This document shows, one piece after another, positions 45,676 to 54,315 of a DNA stretch of 64,000 nucleotides. Both the position numbers and the translations under genes were made by a program. The notes under the pieces were generated by a model. It was given only the letters and a program-made list of their open reading frames with translations. It did no database searches and had not been told where the DNA came from. The stretch comes from Tistrella mobilis KA081020-065 (GTDB lineage Bacteria; Pseudomonadota; Alphaproteobacteria; Tistrellales; Tistrellaceae), in assembly GCF_000264455.2 (NCBI RefSeq), contig NC_017957.2, forward strand, positions 124,001 to 188,000, in the 5' to 3' direction. Each line of letters opens with the position of its first letter. Position 1 is the first letter of the stretch.

Positions 45676-46662
45676 ATGCGTTTCACCGGATTTGCCGCCA
45701 TGGCCGCGGCCGCCCTGATTGCCGGCACCGCCCTTGTGGCGCCGGCCGCGGCCGAGGATCGCAAGGACTGGCCGTCTGAGATCACCATCGGCACCGCCAG
45801 CCAGGGCGGTACCTATTTCGTCTATGGCAACGGGCTTGCCGCCTTCATCGGCGAGGCGCTGAAGGTCAATGCCTCGGGCGAGGTGACCGGTGGCCCGGTC
45901 CAGAACGCCACCCTGGTCCAGACCGGCGAGCACGCCATCGGGCTGATGACCATGGGCCCGGCGCGCGAGGCCTGGACGGGCAAGAGCGAACTGGCGCCGG
46001 GGCTTGAGCACAGCGAGCTGCGCGCCCTGTTCCCGATGTACATGACCCCCTTCCAGGGCATCGCCATGACCGGATCGGGCGTCGGCAGCGTCACCGAACT
46101 CGGGGGCAAGCGGGTCGCCGTCGGCCCCGCCGGCGGCACGCCCGGCACCTATTGGCCGCGCTTCCTGGAGACGCTGGGGGTCAAGGCCGACGTGTCCTAT
46201 GCCGGCGCATCCGATGCGGCGGGGCAGTTGAAGGACGGGCTGATCGACGGCTTCGTCTTTGCGGCCGGCGTGCCGATTTCGGCCTTCAGCCAGCTGGCGG
46301 CCGAGGCGGATGTGAAGATGTTCGGCTTCACCGATGCCGAATTGGCCCGCCTCCTTGAGGCCCATCCCGAGGTGAGCGCGCTGACCATCCCCGCCGGCAC
46401 CTATCCGGGCCACGATTATCCGCAGAACACCGTGGCGATGTGGAACTTCGCGGTCGTGCATGCCGACATGCCCGACAGCCTGGCCTACGAGATCGTGAAG
46501 CTGGTGATGGAGAACAACGACCGGATGCGCCAGATCCACGCCTCGGCCGCCGACACCGTGCTGGAGAATGTCGACAAGAACGGCTTCCTGCCCTTCCACC
46601 CGGGGGCGGTGCGCTATTACGAGGAAAAGGGTCTCGTCATCCGCGACGGGCTGAAGGGCTGA
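45676..46662 (+). CDS. TAXI-type TRAP transporter solute-binding protein
   Basis: A 328-residue periplasmic binding protein of the TAXI family (TRAP-associated extracytoplasmic immunogenic protein). The signal peptide (MRFTGFAAMAAAALIAGTAL) is cleaved near residue 26. The TIGTASQGGTYFVYG strand, VGPAGGTPGTYWPRFLE and GLIDGFVFAAGVP are typical. Start ATG 45676 has GGGAGGA upstream; the longer frame to 45583 only adds leader DNA. It delivers a carboxylate or similar small anion to the fused permease downstream. The ligand is unknown. Confidence 0.92.
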   Translation: MRFTGFAAMAAAALIAGTALVAPAAAEDRKDWPSEITIGTASQGGTYFVYGNGLAAFIGEALKVNASGEVTGGPVQNATLVQTGEHAIGLMTMGPAREAWTGKSELAPGLEHSELRALFPMYMTPFQGIAMTGSGVGSVTELGGKRVAVGPAGGTPGTYWPRFLETLGVKADVSYAGASDAAGQLKDGLIDGFVFAAGVPISAFSQLAAEADVKMFGFTDAELARLLEAHPEVSALTIPAGTYPGHDYPQNTVAMWNFAVVHADMPDSLAYEIVKLVMENNDRMRQIHASAADTVLENVDKNGFLPFHPGAVRYYEEKGLVIRDGLKG

Positions 46663-46764
46663 TCCCGAAGCCGGCCGCACCCCGAGCGGCCCGGATGCTT
46701 ATGCCTCCGGGTCCCGGGGTGCCGGCCGGCGCGTTTCTTGGGGGATAAGAAGGGGGAAAGCCCG

Positions 46765-48939
46765 ATGTCGTCATCCGCACCGATGGCGCCCGGCGGCGCT
46801 GCCGACAGCATCGCCGACGGGGTCGATGCCGAGGTGATTGCCGGCAATCAGCGCGTGTTCACCGGCCGTATGGGCCTGATCATCGCCGCGGCCTGCATTC
46901 TCTATACCGGCATGCACATCTATTCGATGAATGTGCAGCCGATCGAAACCTGGGTCTATCGCCTGCTGCATGTGTCGGGCGGGCTGATGCTGGGCTTCCT
47001 GCTGTTCGCATCCCGGCCGCTGCGCGACGATGCGCCGGCAGGGCAGAGTTACCGGCTGACCGAAAAGCTGCTGCTGGCGGCGGCGGCCGCGGGCATTCTG
47101 GTGGCAGCCGGCCAGCTGGCGGCCATGTTCCTGGCCGATGACCGGGTCGTGACCGGGGCGCTGGCGACGAAACATCTCTATACCTTCGGTTATCCGCTGA
47201 TCGCCGGCACGGCGCTTGCCCTGCTCGCATCCTGGATGGCACCGGCGCGCGGACGGGGGCGGCTCGGGGCCGCCGATACCCTGCTGGCCCTGGCGGCGGT
47301 GGTGGTCGGCGGCTACATCATCGGCCATGCCGATTTCCTGCGCATCCGTGCCCAGGTCTTCCCCCATGTCAACGACATGTGGGCGGCGGTGGCCGGCATC
47401 CTGCTGATCCTGGAACTGACACGCCGCCTGGCCGGGATGGCGCTGGTGGTGATCGTGGGCCTGTTCCTGGCCTATGGCTTCGTCGGCCCCTGGCTGCCGG
47501 GGGTGCTGAACCATCGCGGCTATGCGCCCGGGCGGTTCTTCGCCTTCATCTACACCGACAACGGCATTCTGGGCCCGACCACGGCGATCTCGTCGACCTA
47601 TATCATCCTGTTCATCGCCTTTGCGGCCTTCCTGCAGGCGAGCCGGGTGGGCGAGTATTTCGTGAACTTCGCCTTCGCCGCCGCCGGTGCCATGCGCGGC
47701 GGGCCGGCCAAGGTGGCGGTCTTCGCCTCGGGGCTGATGGGCATGATCAACGGCACCTCGGCGGGCAATGTGGTCTCCACCGGATCGCTGACCATTCCGT
47801 TGATGAAGAAGGTGGGCTACCGCCCGCAGACCGCGGCGTCGGTGGAGGCGGCGGCCAGTTCCGGCGGCCAGATCATGCCGCCGATCATGGGCGCCGGCGC
47901 CTTCATCATGGCCGAGATCACCGGCATCCCCTATACCGAGATCGTGATCGCCGCCGCCATCCCGGCGCTGCTCTATTTCCTGTCGGTCTATTTCATGGTC
48001 GACAAAGAGGCGCTGCGCAACGGCATGCAGGGCCTGCCGCGCGACCAGCTGCCGCGCTTTTCGGCCCTGGCCCGCCGGGCCTTCCTGTTCCTGCCGATCG
48101 TCATCCTGGTGGTGGCGCTGTTCCTGGGCTATTCGGTGATCCGCGCCGGCACCGTCGCCATGGCGGCGGCGGCCGTGGTCAGCTGGTTCACCCCCCATCG
48201 CATGCTGCTGCGCGAGGTGCTTTATGCGCTGGAACTGACGGCGCGGATGTCGCTGCAGCTGGTGGCGGTCTGTGCCGCGGCCGGCGTGATCGTCGGCGTG
48301 ATCGCGCTCACCGGCATCGGCACCCGCTTCTCGTCGATGCTGCTGGGGCTGGCGGGGGAAAGCCAGTTCGTCGCACTGGTCTTCGCCATGCTGGTCTCGA
48401 TCATCCTGGGCATGGGCATGCCGACCACGGCGGCCTATGCGGTGGCGGCGGCGGTGATCGCGCCCGGGCTGATCCGCATGGGCATCGAGCCGCTGACCGC
48501 GCATTTCTTCATCTTCTACTATGCGGTCATGTCGGCGATCACCCCGCCGGTGGCGCTCGCCTCTTATGCCGGGGCGGCGATCGCGCAGTCCGACCCGATG
48601 AAGACCTCGGTCGAAAGCTTCAAGATCGGCCTTGCCGCCTTCATCGTGCCGTTCATCTTCTTCTACAACGCGCCGATGCTGATGCAGGGCAGCTGGTTCG
48701 AGGTGGCGCATGTCTTCGTCACCGCCACCATCGGCATCTATCTGCTGGCCTCGGGCGTGCAGGGCTGGCTGTTCGGCCGGCTGGGCTGGCCGCTGCGCAT
48801 CATCGCCATGGCGGCCGCCCTGGCCATGATCTCGGGCGGCTGGGTTTCTGATGCCATCGGCTTCGCCGCCGGCGCGGCCATCTTCCTGGTCCAGCGCGCC
48901 CGCCCCGCCGCGGTAACACCCGCCCGCCGCACCGGCTGA
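46765..48939 (+). CDS. TRAP transporter permease, fused 4TM/12TM subunits
   Basis: A 724-residue inner-membrane protein combining the small (DctQ-like) and large (DctM-like) TRAP subunits, the standard form for TAXI systems. The N-terminal third has four to six helices. The DctM domain includes GLMGMINGTSAGNVVSTGSLTIPLMKK, AAASSGGQIMPPIMGAGAFIMAE and GMGMPTTAAYAVAAAVIAPGL, the sodium/substrate motifs of the family. ATG 46765 follows GGGGGAAAG; an upstream in-frame TTG at 46738 is less likely. The operon ends at a strong hairpin. Confidence 0.92.
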   Translation: MSSSAPMAPGGAADSIADGVDAEVIAGNQRVFTGRMGLIIAAACILYTGMHIYSMNVQPIETWVYRLLHVSGGLMLGFLLFASRPLRDDAPAGQSYRLTEKLLLAAAAAGILVAAGQLAAMFLADDRVVTGALATKHLYTFGYPLIAGTALALLASWMAPARGRGRLGAADTLLALAAVVVGGYIIGHADFLRIRAQVFPHVNDMWAAVAGILLILELTRRLAGMALVVIVGLFLAYGFVGPWLPGVLNHRGYAPGRFFAFIYTDNGILGPTTAISSTYIILFIAFAAFLQASRVGEYFVNFAFAAAGAMRGGPAKVAVFASGLMGMINGTSAGNVVSTGSLTIPLMKKVGYRPQTAASVEAAASSGGQIMPPIMGAGAFIMAEITGIPYTEIVIAAAIPALLYFLSVYFMVDKEALRNGMQGLPRDQLPRFSALARRAFLFLPIVILVVALFLGYSVIRAGTVAMAAAAVVSWFTPHRMLLREVLYALELTARMSLQLVAVCAAAGVIVGVIALTGIGTRFSSMLLGLAGESQFVALVFAMLVSIILGMGMPTTAAYAVAAAVIAPGLIRMGIEPLTAHFFIFYYAVMSAITPPVALASYAGAAIAQSDPMKTSVESFKIGLAAFIVPFIFFYNAPMLMQGSWFEVAHVFVTATIGIYLLASGVQGWLFGRLGWPLRIIAMAAALAMISGGWVSDAIGFAAGAAIFLVQRARPAAVTPARRTG

Positions 48940-48983
48940 GCCGCCTGCACGGGGGTTGAGACGAGACGGAGGCTTGAGACGAT

Positions 48984-49017
48984 ACCGCCCGCAGCCGGGG
49001 GTCCGGCTGCGGGCGGT
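48984..49017. terminator. Strong hairpin between convergent operons
   Basis: ACCGCCCGCAGCCGG and its exact inverse form a 15-bp stem with a GGGT loop. It lies 45 bp past the TRAP permease stop and 31 bp before the carboxyltransferase stop on the other strand. It probably ends transcription from both sides although no T-run is present. Confidence 0.7.
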
Positions 49018-49033
49018 CCGTCGGTCCGGCGGT

Positions 49034-49061
49034 TCAGAACCGGAACATCAGAACCGGAACA
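49034..49061. repeat. 14-bp tandem duplication over the carboxyltransferase stop codon
   Basis: TCAGAACCGGAACA is present twice in tandem. The second copy contains the stop and last codons of the gene; the first lies just beyond it. Confidence 0.9.
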
Positions 49062-50655
49062 CCCCATAGCCCTTGCGTTCCAGCGGCGCATTTGCCGCCG
49101 CCGACAGCGCGATGCCGAGCGCGTTGCGGGTGTCGACGGGGTCGAGCATGCCGTCATCCCAGATTTCCGAGGTCGAATACCAGGACGAGGTCTGGATCTC
49201 GTAGTCGCGGCGGGTGTCGGCGATCACCGCTTCCAGCAGCTCCGGATCGGCCGCGGCGCCGTTGCGGGCCAGCTGACGGGCCTTGACCTCGGCCAGGGTC
49301 CGGCCGGCCTGCTCGCCGCCCATCACCCCGATCTGGTGGCCGGGCCACGAGAACAGGAAGCGGGCGTCATAGGCGCGGCCGCACATGCCGTAATTGCCGG
49401 CCCCGAACGAGGCATTGCACATCACCGTCAGCTTGGGCACATGGCTGCAGCTCTGTGCCATGATCATCTTGGCGCCGTCCTTGGTGATGCCGGCGGCCTC
49501 GTAATCGCGGCCGACCATATAGCCGGTGATGTTCTGCAGGAACAGCAGAGGCGTATCGTTTTGATTGCACAATTCGATAAAATGGGCACCTTTGAGTGTG
49601 CTCTCATTGAACAGCACGCCGTTATTGGCCAGGATGCCGACCCGATAGCCCCAGAGATTGGCGAAGCCGCAGACCAGGGTCGGGCCATAGGCCGGCTGGT
49701 ATTCGTGGAAGCGGCTGCCATCGACCAGGCGCGCGATCACCTCGCGCATGTCGAAGCCCTTTTTGATGTCGTCGGGCAGGATGCCGTACAGCTCGTCCGG
49801 GTCGTAGGCGGGCGGTTCCGGCGTATCCACCGCGGCGATCCATTTGCGCGGGGCATCCCAGCGCGCCACGATCTCGCGGCCGATGGCGATGGCCTCGGCC
49901 TCGCTCGCGGCCGGATAGTCGCAGGTGCCGCTGACGCTGGTGTGCATGTCGGCGCCGCCCAGCTCGTCGACGCCGACGATTTCGCCGGTGGCCGCCTTGA
50001 CCAGCGGCGGGCCTGCCAGGAACACCGCGCCGGTGCCGCGGACGATGACGTTGTAGTCGCTGAGCGCCGGCACATAGGCGCCGCCGGCGGTGCAGTGGCC
50101 GAAGACCAGCGCCAGCTGCTTCACCCCCATCCGGCTCAGGATCGACTGGTTGCGGAAGATCCGCCCCGCCATCTGTTTGTCGGGGAAGACCTCGGACTGG
50201 CGCGGCAGGAAGCCGCCGGCCGAATCGCAGAGATGCACCACCGGCAGCCGGTTCTCGATCGCGATGTCGAGCGCGCGGACGATCTTCTTCACCGTCAGCG
50301 GGTACCAGGCGCCGCCCTTGATCGAGGCGTCGTCGGCATGGATCATCACCTCGCGGCCCGAGACGATGCCGATGCCGGTGATGCTGCTCGCTCCCGGGCT
50401 CTCGCCGTCATAGGCAAGCCCGGCGGCGAGCGTCGACAGTTCCAGGAAGGGCGTGCCCGGATCCAGCAGCCGTTCCAGCCGTTCGCGCGGCAGCATCTTG
50501 CCCTGGCGCTCCAGCCGGCGGAGATCGGTTTCGGGCCGCTGGTGGCGGGCGGCATGCTGGCGGTCGCGCAATTCCGCGACCAGTGCCCGGTTGCGGGCAT
50601 AGCGGCGGCGGAACTCCTCGGACTGGCCGTCGATCGCCGATCTGATGAAGCTCAT
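49048..50655 (-). CDS. mccB: Acyl-CoA carboxylase beta subunit (methylcrotonyl-CoA carboxylase type)
   Basis: A 535-residue carboxyltransferase of the MCC/geranoyl-CoA carboxylase group, the right length for MccB/LiuB/AtuC. Visible marks are GGAWYPLTVKKIVRALDIA, LCDSAGGFLPRQ, FGHCTAGGAYVPALSDYN, FLAGPPLVKAATGE, LLFLQNITGYMVGRDYEAAGI, FSWPGHQIGVMGGEQA and the terminal GVFRF. It transfers carboxyl from biotin to 3-methylcrotonyl-CoA or a longer homologue. It overlaps the biotin-carrier gene by 4 bp. Presence of isovaleryl-CoA dehydrogenase in the region favours leucine/isovalerate breakdown; acyclic terpenes are the alternative. Confidence 0.9.
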   Translation of the reverse strand: MSFIRSAIDGQSEEFRRRYARNRALVAELRDRQHAARHQRPETDLRRLERQGKMLPRERLERLLDPGTPFLELSTLAAGLAYDGESPGASSITGIGIVSGREVMIHADDASIKGGAWYPLTVKKIVRALDIAIENRLPVVHLCDSAGGFLPRQSEVFPDKQMAGRIFRNQSILSRMGVKQLALVFGHCTAGGAYVPALSDYNVIVRGTGAVFLAGPPLVKAATGEIVGVDELGGADMHTSVSGTCDYPAASEAEAIAIGREIVARWDAPRKWIAAVDTPEPPAYDPDELYGILPDDIKKGFDMREVIARLVDGSRFHEYQPAYGPTLVCGFANLWGYRVGILANNGVLFNESTLKGAHFIELCNQNDTPLLFLQNITGYMVGRDYEAAGITKDGAKMIMAQSCSHVPKLTVMCNASFGAGNYGMCGRAYDARFLFSWPGHQIGVMGGEQAGRTLAEVKARQLARNGAAADPELLEAVIADTRRDYEIQTSSWYSTSEIWDDGMLDPVDTRNALGIALSAAANAPLERKGYGVFRF

Positions 50656-51185
50656 GGAACCATCTTTCGCAAGGGGGCGGCATCACCGGCCGCGTCGACG
50701 GGCTGAAGCGAGACCAGCAGGTCGCCGCGCGAGAAGGCGGCGTCCGCGCCGAGATGCACCTCTGCGACCACGCCCTCGCGGGGGGCGGCGAGGGTGGTCT
50801 GCAGTTTCATGCTCTCGATGGTGACGAGCGGCGCGCCGCGGTCGACCGTATCGCCCGCGGCGCAATGCACCGCCACCACCATGCCCGGCATCTCGGCGCG
50901 AACTTCGTCGGCTGCCGCCCCTGCGGCCGCGTCGCCACCCCGCCGGTCATCGACCGTCAGGCGATGGCAGCGGCCGTCGAGGCGCAGGAAGACGTCGTCG
51001 CCGGCCACGTGGACCCAGCCGCGGACCGGGCGGCCGTCGACTTCGAGCGCGAACCGTCCGGGACCGGCGGTGGCGGTATCCAGCACCTCGTGAACCACGC
51101 CGTCGACGCTCAGCCTCAGGCCGGGCCGACGGGCGGCGACGTCCAGCGCATGGTCGCGGCCGTCCAGGGACATATGCATCGGCAT
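50652..51185 (-). CDS. mccA: Biotin carboxyl carrier segment of the acyl-CoA carboxylase alpha subunit
   Basis: A 177-residue protein corresponding to the C-terminal part of an MccA-type alpha subunit. A BT-like beta domain (HALDVAARRPGLRLSVDGVVHEVL) is followed by a biotinyl domain (EMPGMVVAVHCAAGDTVDRGAPLVTIESMKLQTTL) with the biotin lysine in ESMK. AAGGA lies seven bases before ATG 51185. It is in the same frame as the biotin carboxylase gene upstream, and only one TGA at 51264-51266 separates the two, so this may be the tail of a single interrupted mccA. A 22-bp direct repeat flanks the break. Confidence 0.85.
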   Translation of the reverse strand: MPMHMSLDGRDHALDVAARRPGLRLSVDGVVHEVLDTATAGPGRFALEVDGRPVRGWVHVAGDDVFLRLDGRCHRLTVDDRRGGDAAAGAAADEVRAEMPGMVVAVHCAAGDTVDRGAPLVTIESMKLQTTLAAPREGVVAEVHLGADAAFSRGDLLVSLQPVDAAGDAAPLRKMVP

Positions 51186-51256
51186 CGATATATCCTTCAC
51201 ACCCTTGGCCGATGCCGCCGCGCCGGTGCGCTGGTATGCATCGACATCGATGTATC
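51173..51256. repeat. 22-bp direct repeat at the mccA break
   Basis: Two copies (51173-51194 and 51235-51256) of an element starting TATGCATCG and ending TATC differ at two positions and are 62 bp apart. One covers the start codon of the biotin-carrier gene; the other lies just after the stop of the biotin carboxylase gene. The intervening DNA is not duplicated. Confidence 0.85.
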
Positions 51257-51263
51257 TCTGTGG

Positions 51264-52739
51264 TCAGTTCCGCCAGAAGCCGATCGAGCCATGCGGCTCC
51301 GGCGTCTCGCGGATCAGGGTGCGCAGCACCGGATGGGCGAGGGCTGCCGCGATCACCGCCCCGGCCGCGGTGGCAGGCCCCGTTTCCGGCAGGGCCAGAT
51401 CCGCGCCATGGGTGTCGAGAAAGCCGGTATCGACGGCCCCCGACAGGAAGGCCGGGTGGCGCAGGATCCGCGCCAGATGGTCGACATTGGTGGCAACCCC
51501 CAGGATCGCGGTCTCGTCCAGCGCCCGGGCCAGCCGGGCGGCGGCGGTGGCACGGTCGGGGCCGTGGACGATGATCTTGGCCAGCATCGAATCGAAGGCC
51601 GCCGTCACCTCCTGGCCGCGGGCGATGCCGCCGTCGATGCGCAGCCCGGGCAGGCGCGGCAGATCGAGCAGGCCGATCCGGCCGGTCGCCGGGCGGAAGC
51701 CGGCCTGGGGCTCCTCGGCGCAGATCCGGCACTCGATCGCATGGCCTTCGGGCATCATGTCACCCTGAGTGAAGCGCAGGCCCCCGCCGGCGGCGATGTG
51801 CAGCTGTTCGGCGACGAGGTCGATGCCCAGCACCATCTCGGTCACCGGATGCTCAACCTGCAACCGCGTGTTCATTTCCAGGAAGTAGAAGGCGCCGTCC
51901 GGGGCCAGGACGAATTCGACCGTGCCGGCATTGCGGTAATTCGCCGCCGATGCCAGATCGACCGCCGCCCGGCAGATCGCATCGCGCAGCGCCGGCGCCA
52001 GGCCGGGGGCGGGGGTCTCTTCGACGATCTTCTGGTGGCGGCGCTGGATCGAGCAGTCACGCTCGCCCAGATGCACCACCCGGCCGGTGCCGTCGCCCAG
52101 CACCTGCACCTCGACATGGCGGGGCCGGTCGATCAGCCGTTCGGCATAGATCCGGTCGTCGCCGAAATAGCGCAGGGCCTCGCCCGCCGCGATCCGTGCC
52201 GCCTCGGCCAGTTCGCCGGCGCTGCGCACGATCTTCATACCCTTGCCGCCGCCGCCGGCCGAAGCCTTGATCAGCATGGGAAAGCCGACGATGCGGGCGG
52301 CCCGGTCGAGAAAACCGGCGGGATCATCCTCGCGGATCACGCTCGGCGCCACCGGCACGCCGGCCGCGCGGGCGAATTCGCGGGAGCGGATCTTGTCGCC
52401 CATCAGCCGCATCACCCCGGCATCGGGGCCGATGAACACCAGCCCGGCGGCGGCGACCGCCTCGGCGAAACCGGCATTCTCGGACAGGAAGCCATAGCCG
52501 GGATGCACCGCCTGCGCACCGGTCACCCGGCAGGCCTCGATGATCGCCGCCGCGTCCAGATAGGCCGCGGCCGGGGTGGCACCCCGGATCTCCACCGCCT
52601 GATCGGCCAGGGCGACATGGGGCGCGTTGCGGTCGACATGATGGTGGATGGCGACGCTGCGGATGCCCTGCTCCTTCAGCGTGCGCAGGATCCGGCAGGC
52701 GATCTCGCCGCGATTGGCGACCAGAACGGTGGTGAACAT
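51264..52739 (-). CDS. mccA: Biotin carboxylase part of acyl-CoA carboxylase alpha subunit
   Basis: A 491-residue ATP-grasp biotin carboxylase. Marks are VANRGEIACRILRTLKEQG, VHPGYGFLSENAGFAEA, KASAGGGGKGMKIV near residue 165, HVEVQVLGDGTGRVVHLGERDCSIQRRHQK, FYFLEMNTRLQVEHPVTEMV and the RICAEEP loop. It ends GSIGFWRN, at the point where MccA-type proteins (about 660 residues) continue into the BT and biotinyl domains, which are here encoded by the next reading frame. Either the subunit is naturally split in two, or a nonsense mutation has broken it. Confidence 0.9.
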   Translation of the reverse strand: MFTTVLVANRGEIACRILRTLKEQGIRSVAIHHHVDRNAPHVALADQAVEIRGATPAAAYLDAAAIIEACRVTGAQAVHPGYGFLSENAGFAEAVAAAGLVFIGPDAGVMRLMGDKIRSREFARAAGVPVAPSVIREDDPAGFLDRAARIVGFPMLIKASAGGGGKGMKIVRSAGELAEAARIAAGEALRYFGDDRIYAERLIDRPRHVEVQVLGDGTGRVVHLGERDCSIQRRHQKIVEETPAPGLAPALRDAICRAAVDLASAANYRNAGTVEFVLAPDGAFYFLEMNTRLQVEHPVTEMVLGIDLVAEQLHIAAGGGLRFTQGDMMPEGHAIECRICAEEPQAGFRPATGRIGLLDLPRLPGLRIDGGIARGQEVTAAFDSMLAKIIVHGPDRATAAARLARALDETAILGVATNVDHLARILRHPAFLSGAVDTGFLDTHGADLALPETGPATAAGAVIAAALAHPVLRTLIRETPEPHGSIGFWRN

Positions 52740-52745
52740 CGGGGA

Positions 52746-53666
52746 TCAGTCTCCGGATTTCTGGTTGGCCGATCCTGCACGGGCGAGCAGCGCCTCGGCC
52801 TGGACCAGATGCGGCCGGTCGAGCATGCGGCCGTCGAGCCCGACCGTGCCGGCTCCGGGTGCGGCGGCGAAGGCATCGACGATCCGCCGCGCCGCGGCGA
52901 TCGCCGCCGCATCGGGGGTGAAGGCGGCATTGATCGGCCCGACCTGATCGGGATGAATGGCGATCTTGGCGCGGAAGCCGGCATGGGCGGCGGCACGTGC
53001 CGCGGCGGTGAGCCCGGCCTCGTCGCGATAATCGGCGTGGAGCGTGTCGACCGGATCGGCCCCCGCCGCCACCGCCGCCAGCAGGCAGAGATGGCGGACG
53101 GTCAGGTAGAGCGGGTCGAGCCCGCCCGCGGCATCGCGGTTGGAAACCGCCCCCAATGCGGCCGACAGATCCTCCGCCCCCCAGGTCATCGCCCGCAGCC
53201 TGGGCAGCGGCCCGCCGGCATAGCTGCCGAGGGAGAGCACCGCCGCCGGCGTCTCGGTTGCGACCGAGAAGATGCGGGTCGACCCGGTCTCCAGGCCGAA
53301 CGCCGCTTCGAAGGCATCCAGATGATGGCCGAGGCGGACGACCTCGGCCCGGTCGCGGGCCTTGGGCAGCATGATGCCCCGGGGGGCCCCCGGCATCACC
53401 GCCGCCAGATCCCGGAGACCCGCCTCCCCATCGAGAGCCGCCCCCCCATCCAGCGGATTGATCCGGACCCATAATTCCGGCCCTGCCCCCCGGCTCCGAT
53501 GCTCCGTCAGCGCCTCGCGCAGCATGGCCCGTGCGGCGGGCTTGCGCTCGGCCGTGACTGAATCCTCAAGGTCCAGGATCAGCGCATCGGCGCCGCTCTC
53601 CAGCGCCCGGGCCAGTTTACGCGGCGCATCGGCGGGCACGAAGAGGTAAGAGCGCGCCCCGGTCAT
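52746..53666 (-). CDS. CitE/HpcH-family acyl-CoA lyase
   Basis: A 306-residue TIM-barrel lyase of the CitE/malyl-CoA lyase family. Family marks are [62 protein letters not shown] and the terminal [19 protein letters not shown]. Such enzymes split 3-hydroxyacyl-CoAs such as citramalyl-CoA or HMG-CoA. ATG 53666 overlaps the maoC stop by 4 bp. Within a leucine-type cluster it may replace HMG-CoA lyase, as proposed for the mycobacterial citE-maoC-fadE19-accA1-accD1 cluster. Confidence 0.88.
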   Translation of the reverse strand: MTGARSYLFVPADAPRKLARALESGADALILDLEDSVTAERKPAARAMLREALTEHRSRGAGPELWVRINPLDGGAALDGEAGLRDLAAVMPGAPRGIMLPKARDRAEVVRLGHHLDAFEAAFGLETGSTRIFSVATETPAAVLSLGSYAGGPLPRLRAMTWGAEDLSAALGAVSNRDAAGGLDPLYLTVRHLCLLAAVAAGADPVDTLHADYRDEAGLTAAARAAAHAGFRAKIAIHPDQVGPINAAFTPDAAAIAAARRIVDAFAAAPGAGTVGLDGRMLDRPHLVQAEALLARAGSANQKSGD

Positions 53667-54133
53667 GCCACCTCCGCCGTGCGGGGCGAGGCCCGCTTCA
53701 TCAGGGCGAAGCGCCGGCAGGTCGCGACCATCTCGCCGCGCTGGTTGAAGCATTTATGCTCGAACACCGCGACCCCGGCATCGGGGCGGGAGCGGCTGTC
53801 GCGCAGCTCCACCACCTCGGTCGTCGCGCGCAGCGTGTCACCGACATGAACCGGCTTCGGAAACTTCACCCCCTCCATGCCCAGATTGGCCACCGTGGTG
53901 CCGAGCGTGGTGTCGCCGACCGACACCCCCAGCATCAGGCCGAAGGTGAAGATGCTGTTGACCAGGATCCGGCCGAACTCGGTGCCCTTGCAGAATTCGG
54001 CATCCAGGTGCAGCGGCTGCGGATTATGGGTCAGCGTGGTGATCAGAAGGTTGTCGGTCTCGGTGACGGTGCGGGTCACGGCGTGCTCGAAGCGCTGGCC
54101 GACCGTGAACTCCTCGAAGAACAGTCCGGACAT
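53663..54133 (-). CDS. MaoC-like (R)-specific enoyl-CoA hydratase
   Basis: A 156-residue hot-dog-fold hydratase. The hydratase motif appears as [21 protein letters not shown] (broken Asp...Asn...His pattern), followed by [19 protein letters not shown] and [19 protein letters not shown]. It resembles mesaconyl-/itaconyl-CoA hydratases and the mycobacterial leucine-cluster MaoC. It is the first gene of a maoC-citE-mccA-mccB operon, with a TetR-type operator 60-82 bp upstream. The likely role is hydration of the carboxylated product, standing in for methylglutaconyl-CoA hydratase. Confidence 0.86.
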   Translation of the reverse strand: MSGLFFEEFTVGQRFEHAVTRTVTETDNLLITTLTHNPQPLHLDAEFCKGTEFGRILVNSIFTFGLMLGVSVGDTTLGTTVANLGMEGVKFPKPVHVGDTLRATTEVVELRDSRSRPDAGVAVFEHKCFNQRGEMVATCRRFALMKRASPRTAEVA

Positions 54134-54192
54134 GGGGGTGTGGCTTCCTCGGCTGACGGGGCACCGGGGGTCGCTCCGGCCTCTGCCCGCAT

Positions 54193-54215
54193 TAAAGTGA
54201 GTGATATTTACTTTA
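54193..54215. promoter_or_regulatory. TetR-type operator copy 1 (between maoC and SDR)
   Basis: A 23-bp imperfect palindrome with outer arms TAAAGT and ACTTTA and inner AGTGAGT...ATTTACT. It lies in the AT-rich divergent promoter region. Closely related copies occur at 63627-63649 and 63788-63810. Confidence 0.7.
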
Positions 54216-54315
54216 TGTGGCGCTCATTCAGAGGTCAATCCCGCTTGATTGGCTTGAAAGCAATGATTTTTGAGGGGATTATATTTATGAATCAAATTTC
54301 CTTTTGGAGGATGGC

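Noticed and set aside
46771-48711. 646-codon minus-strand frame opposite the TRAP permease
   Set aside because: Shadow of a membrane-protein gene, made of HRDQ-rich low-complexity sequence.
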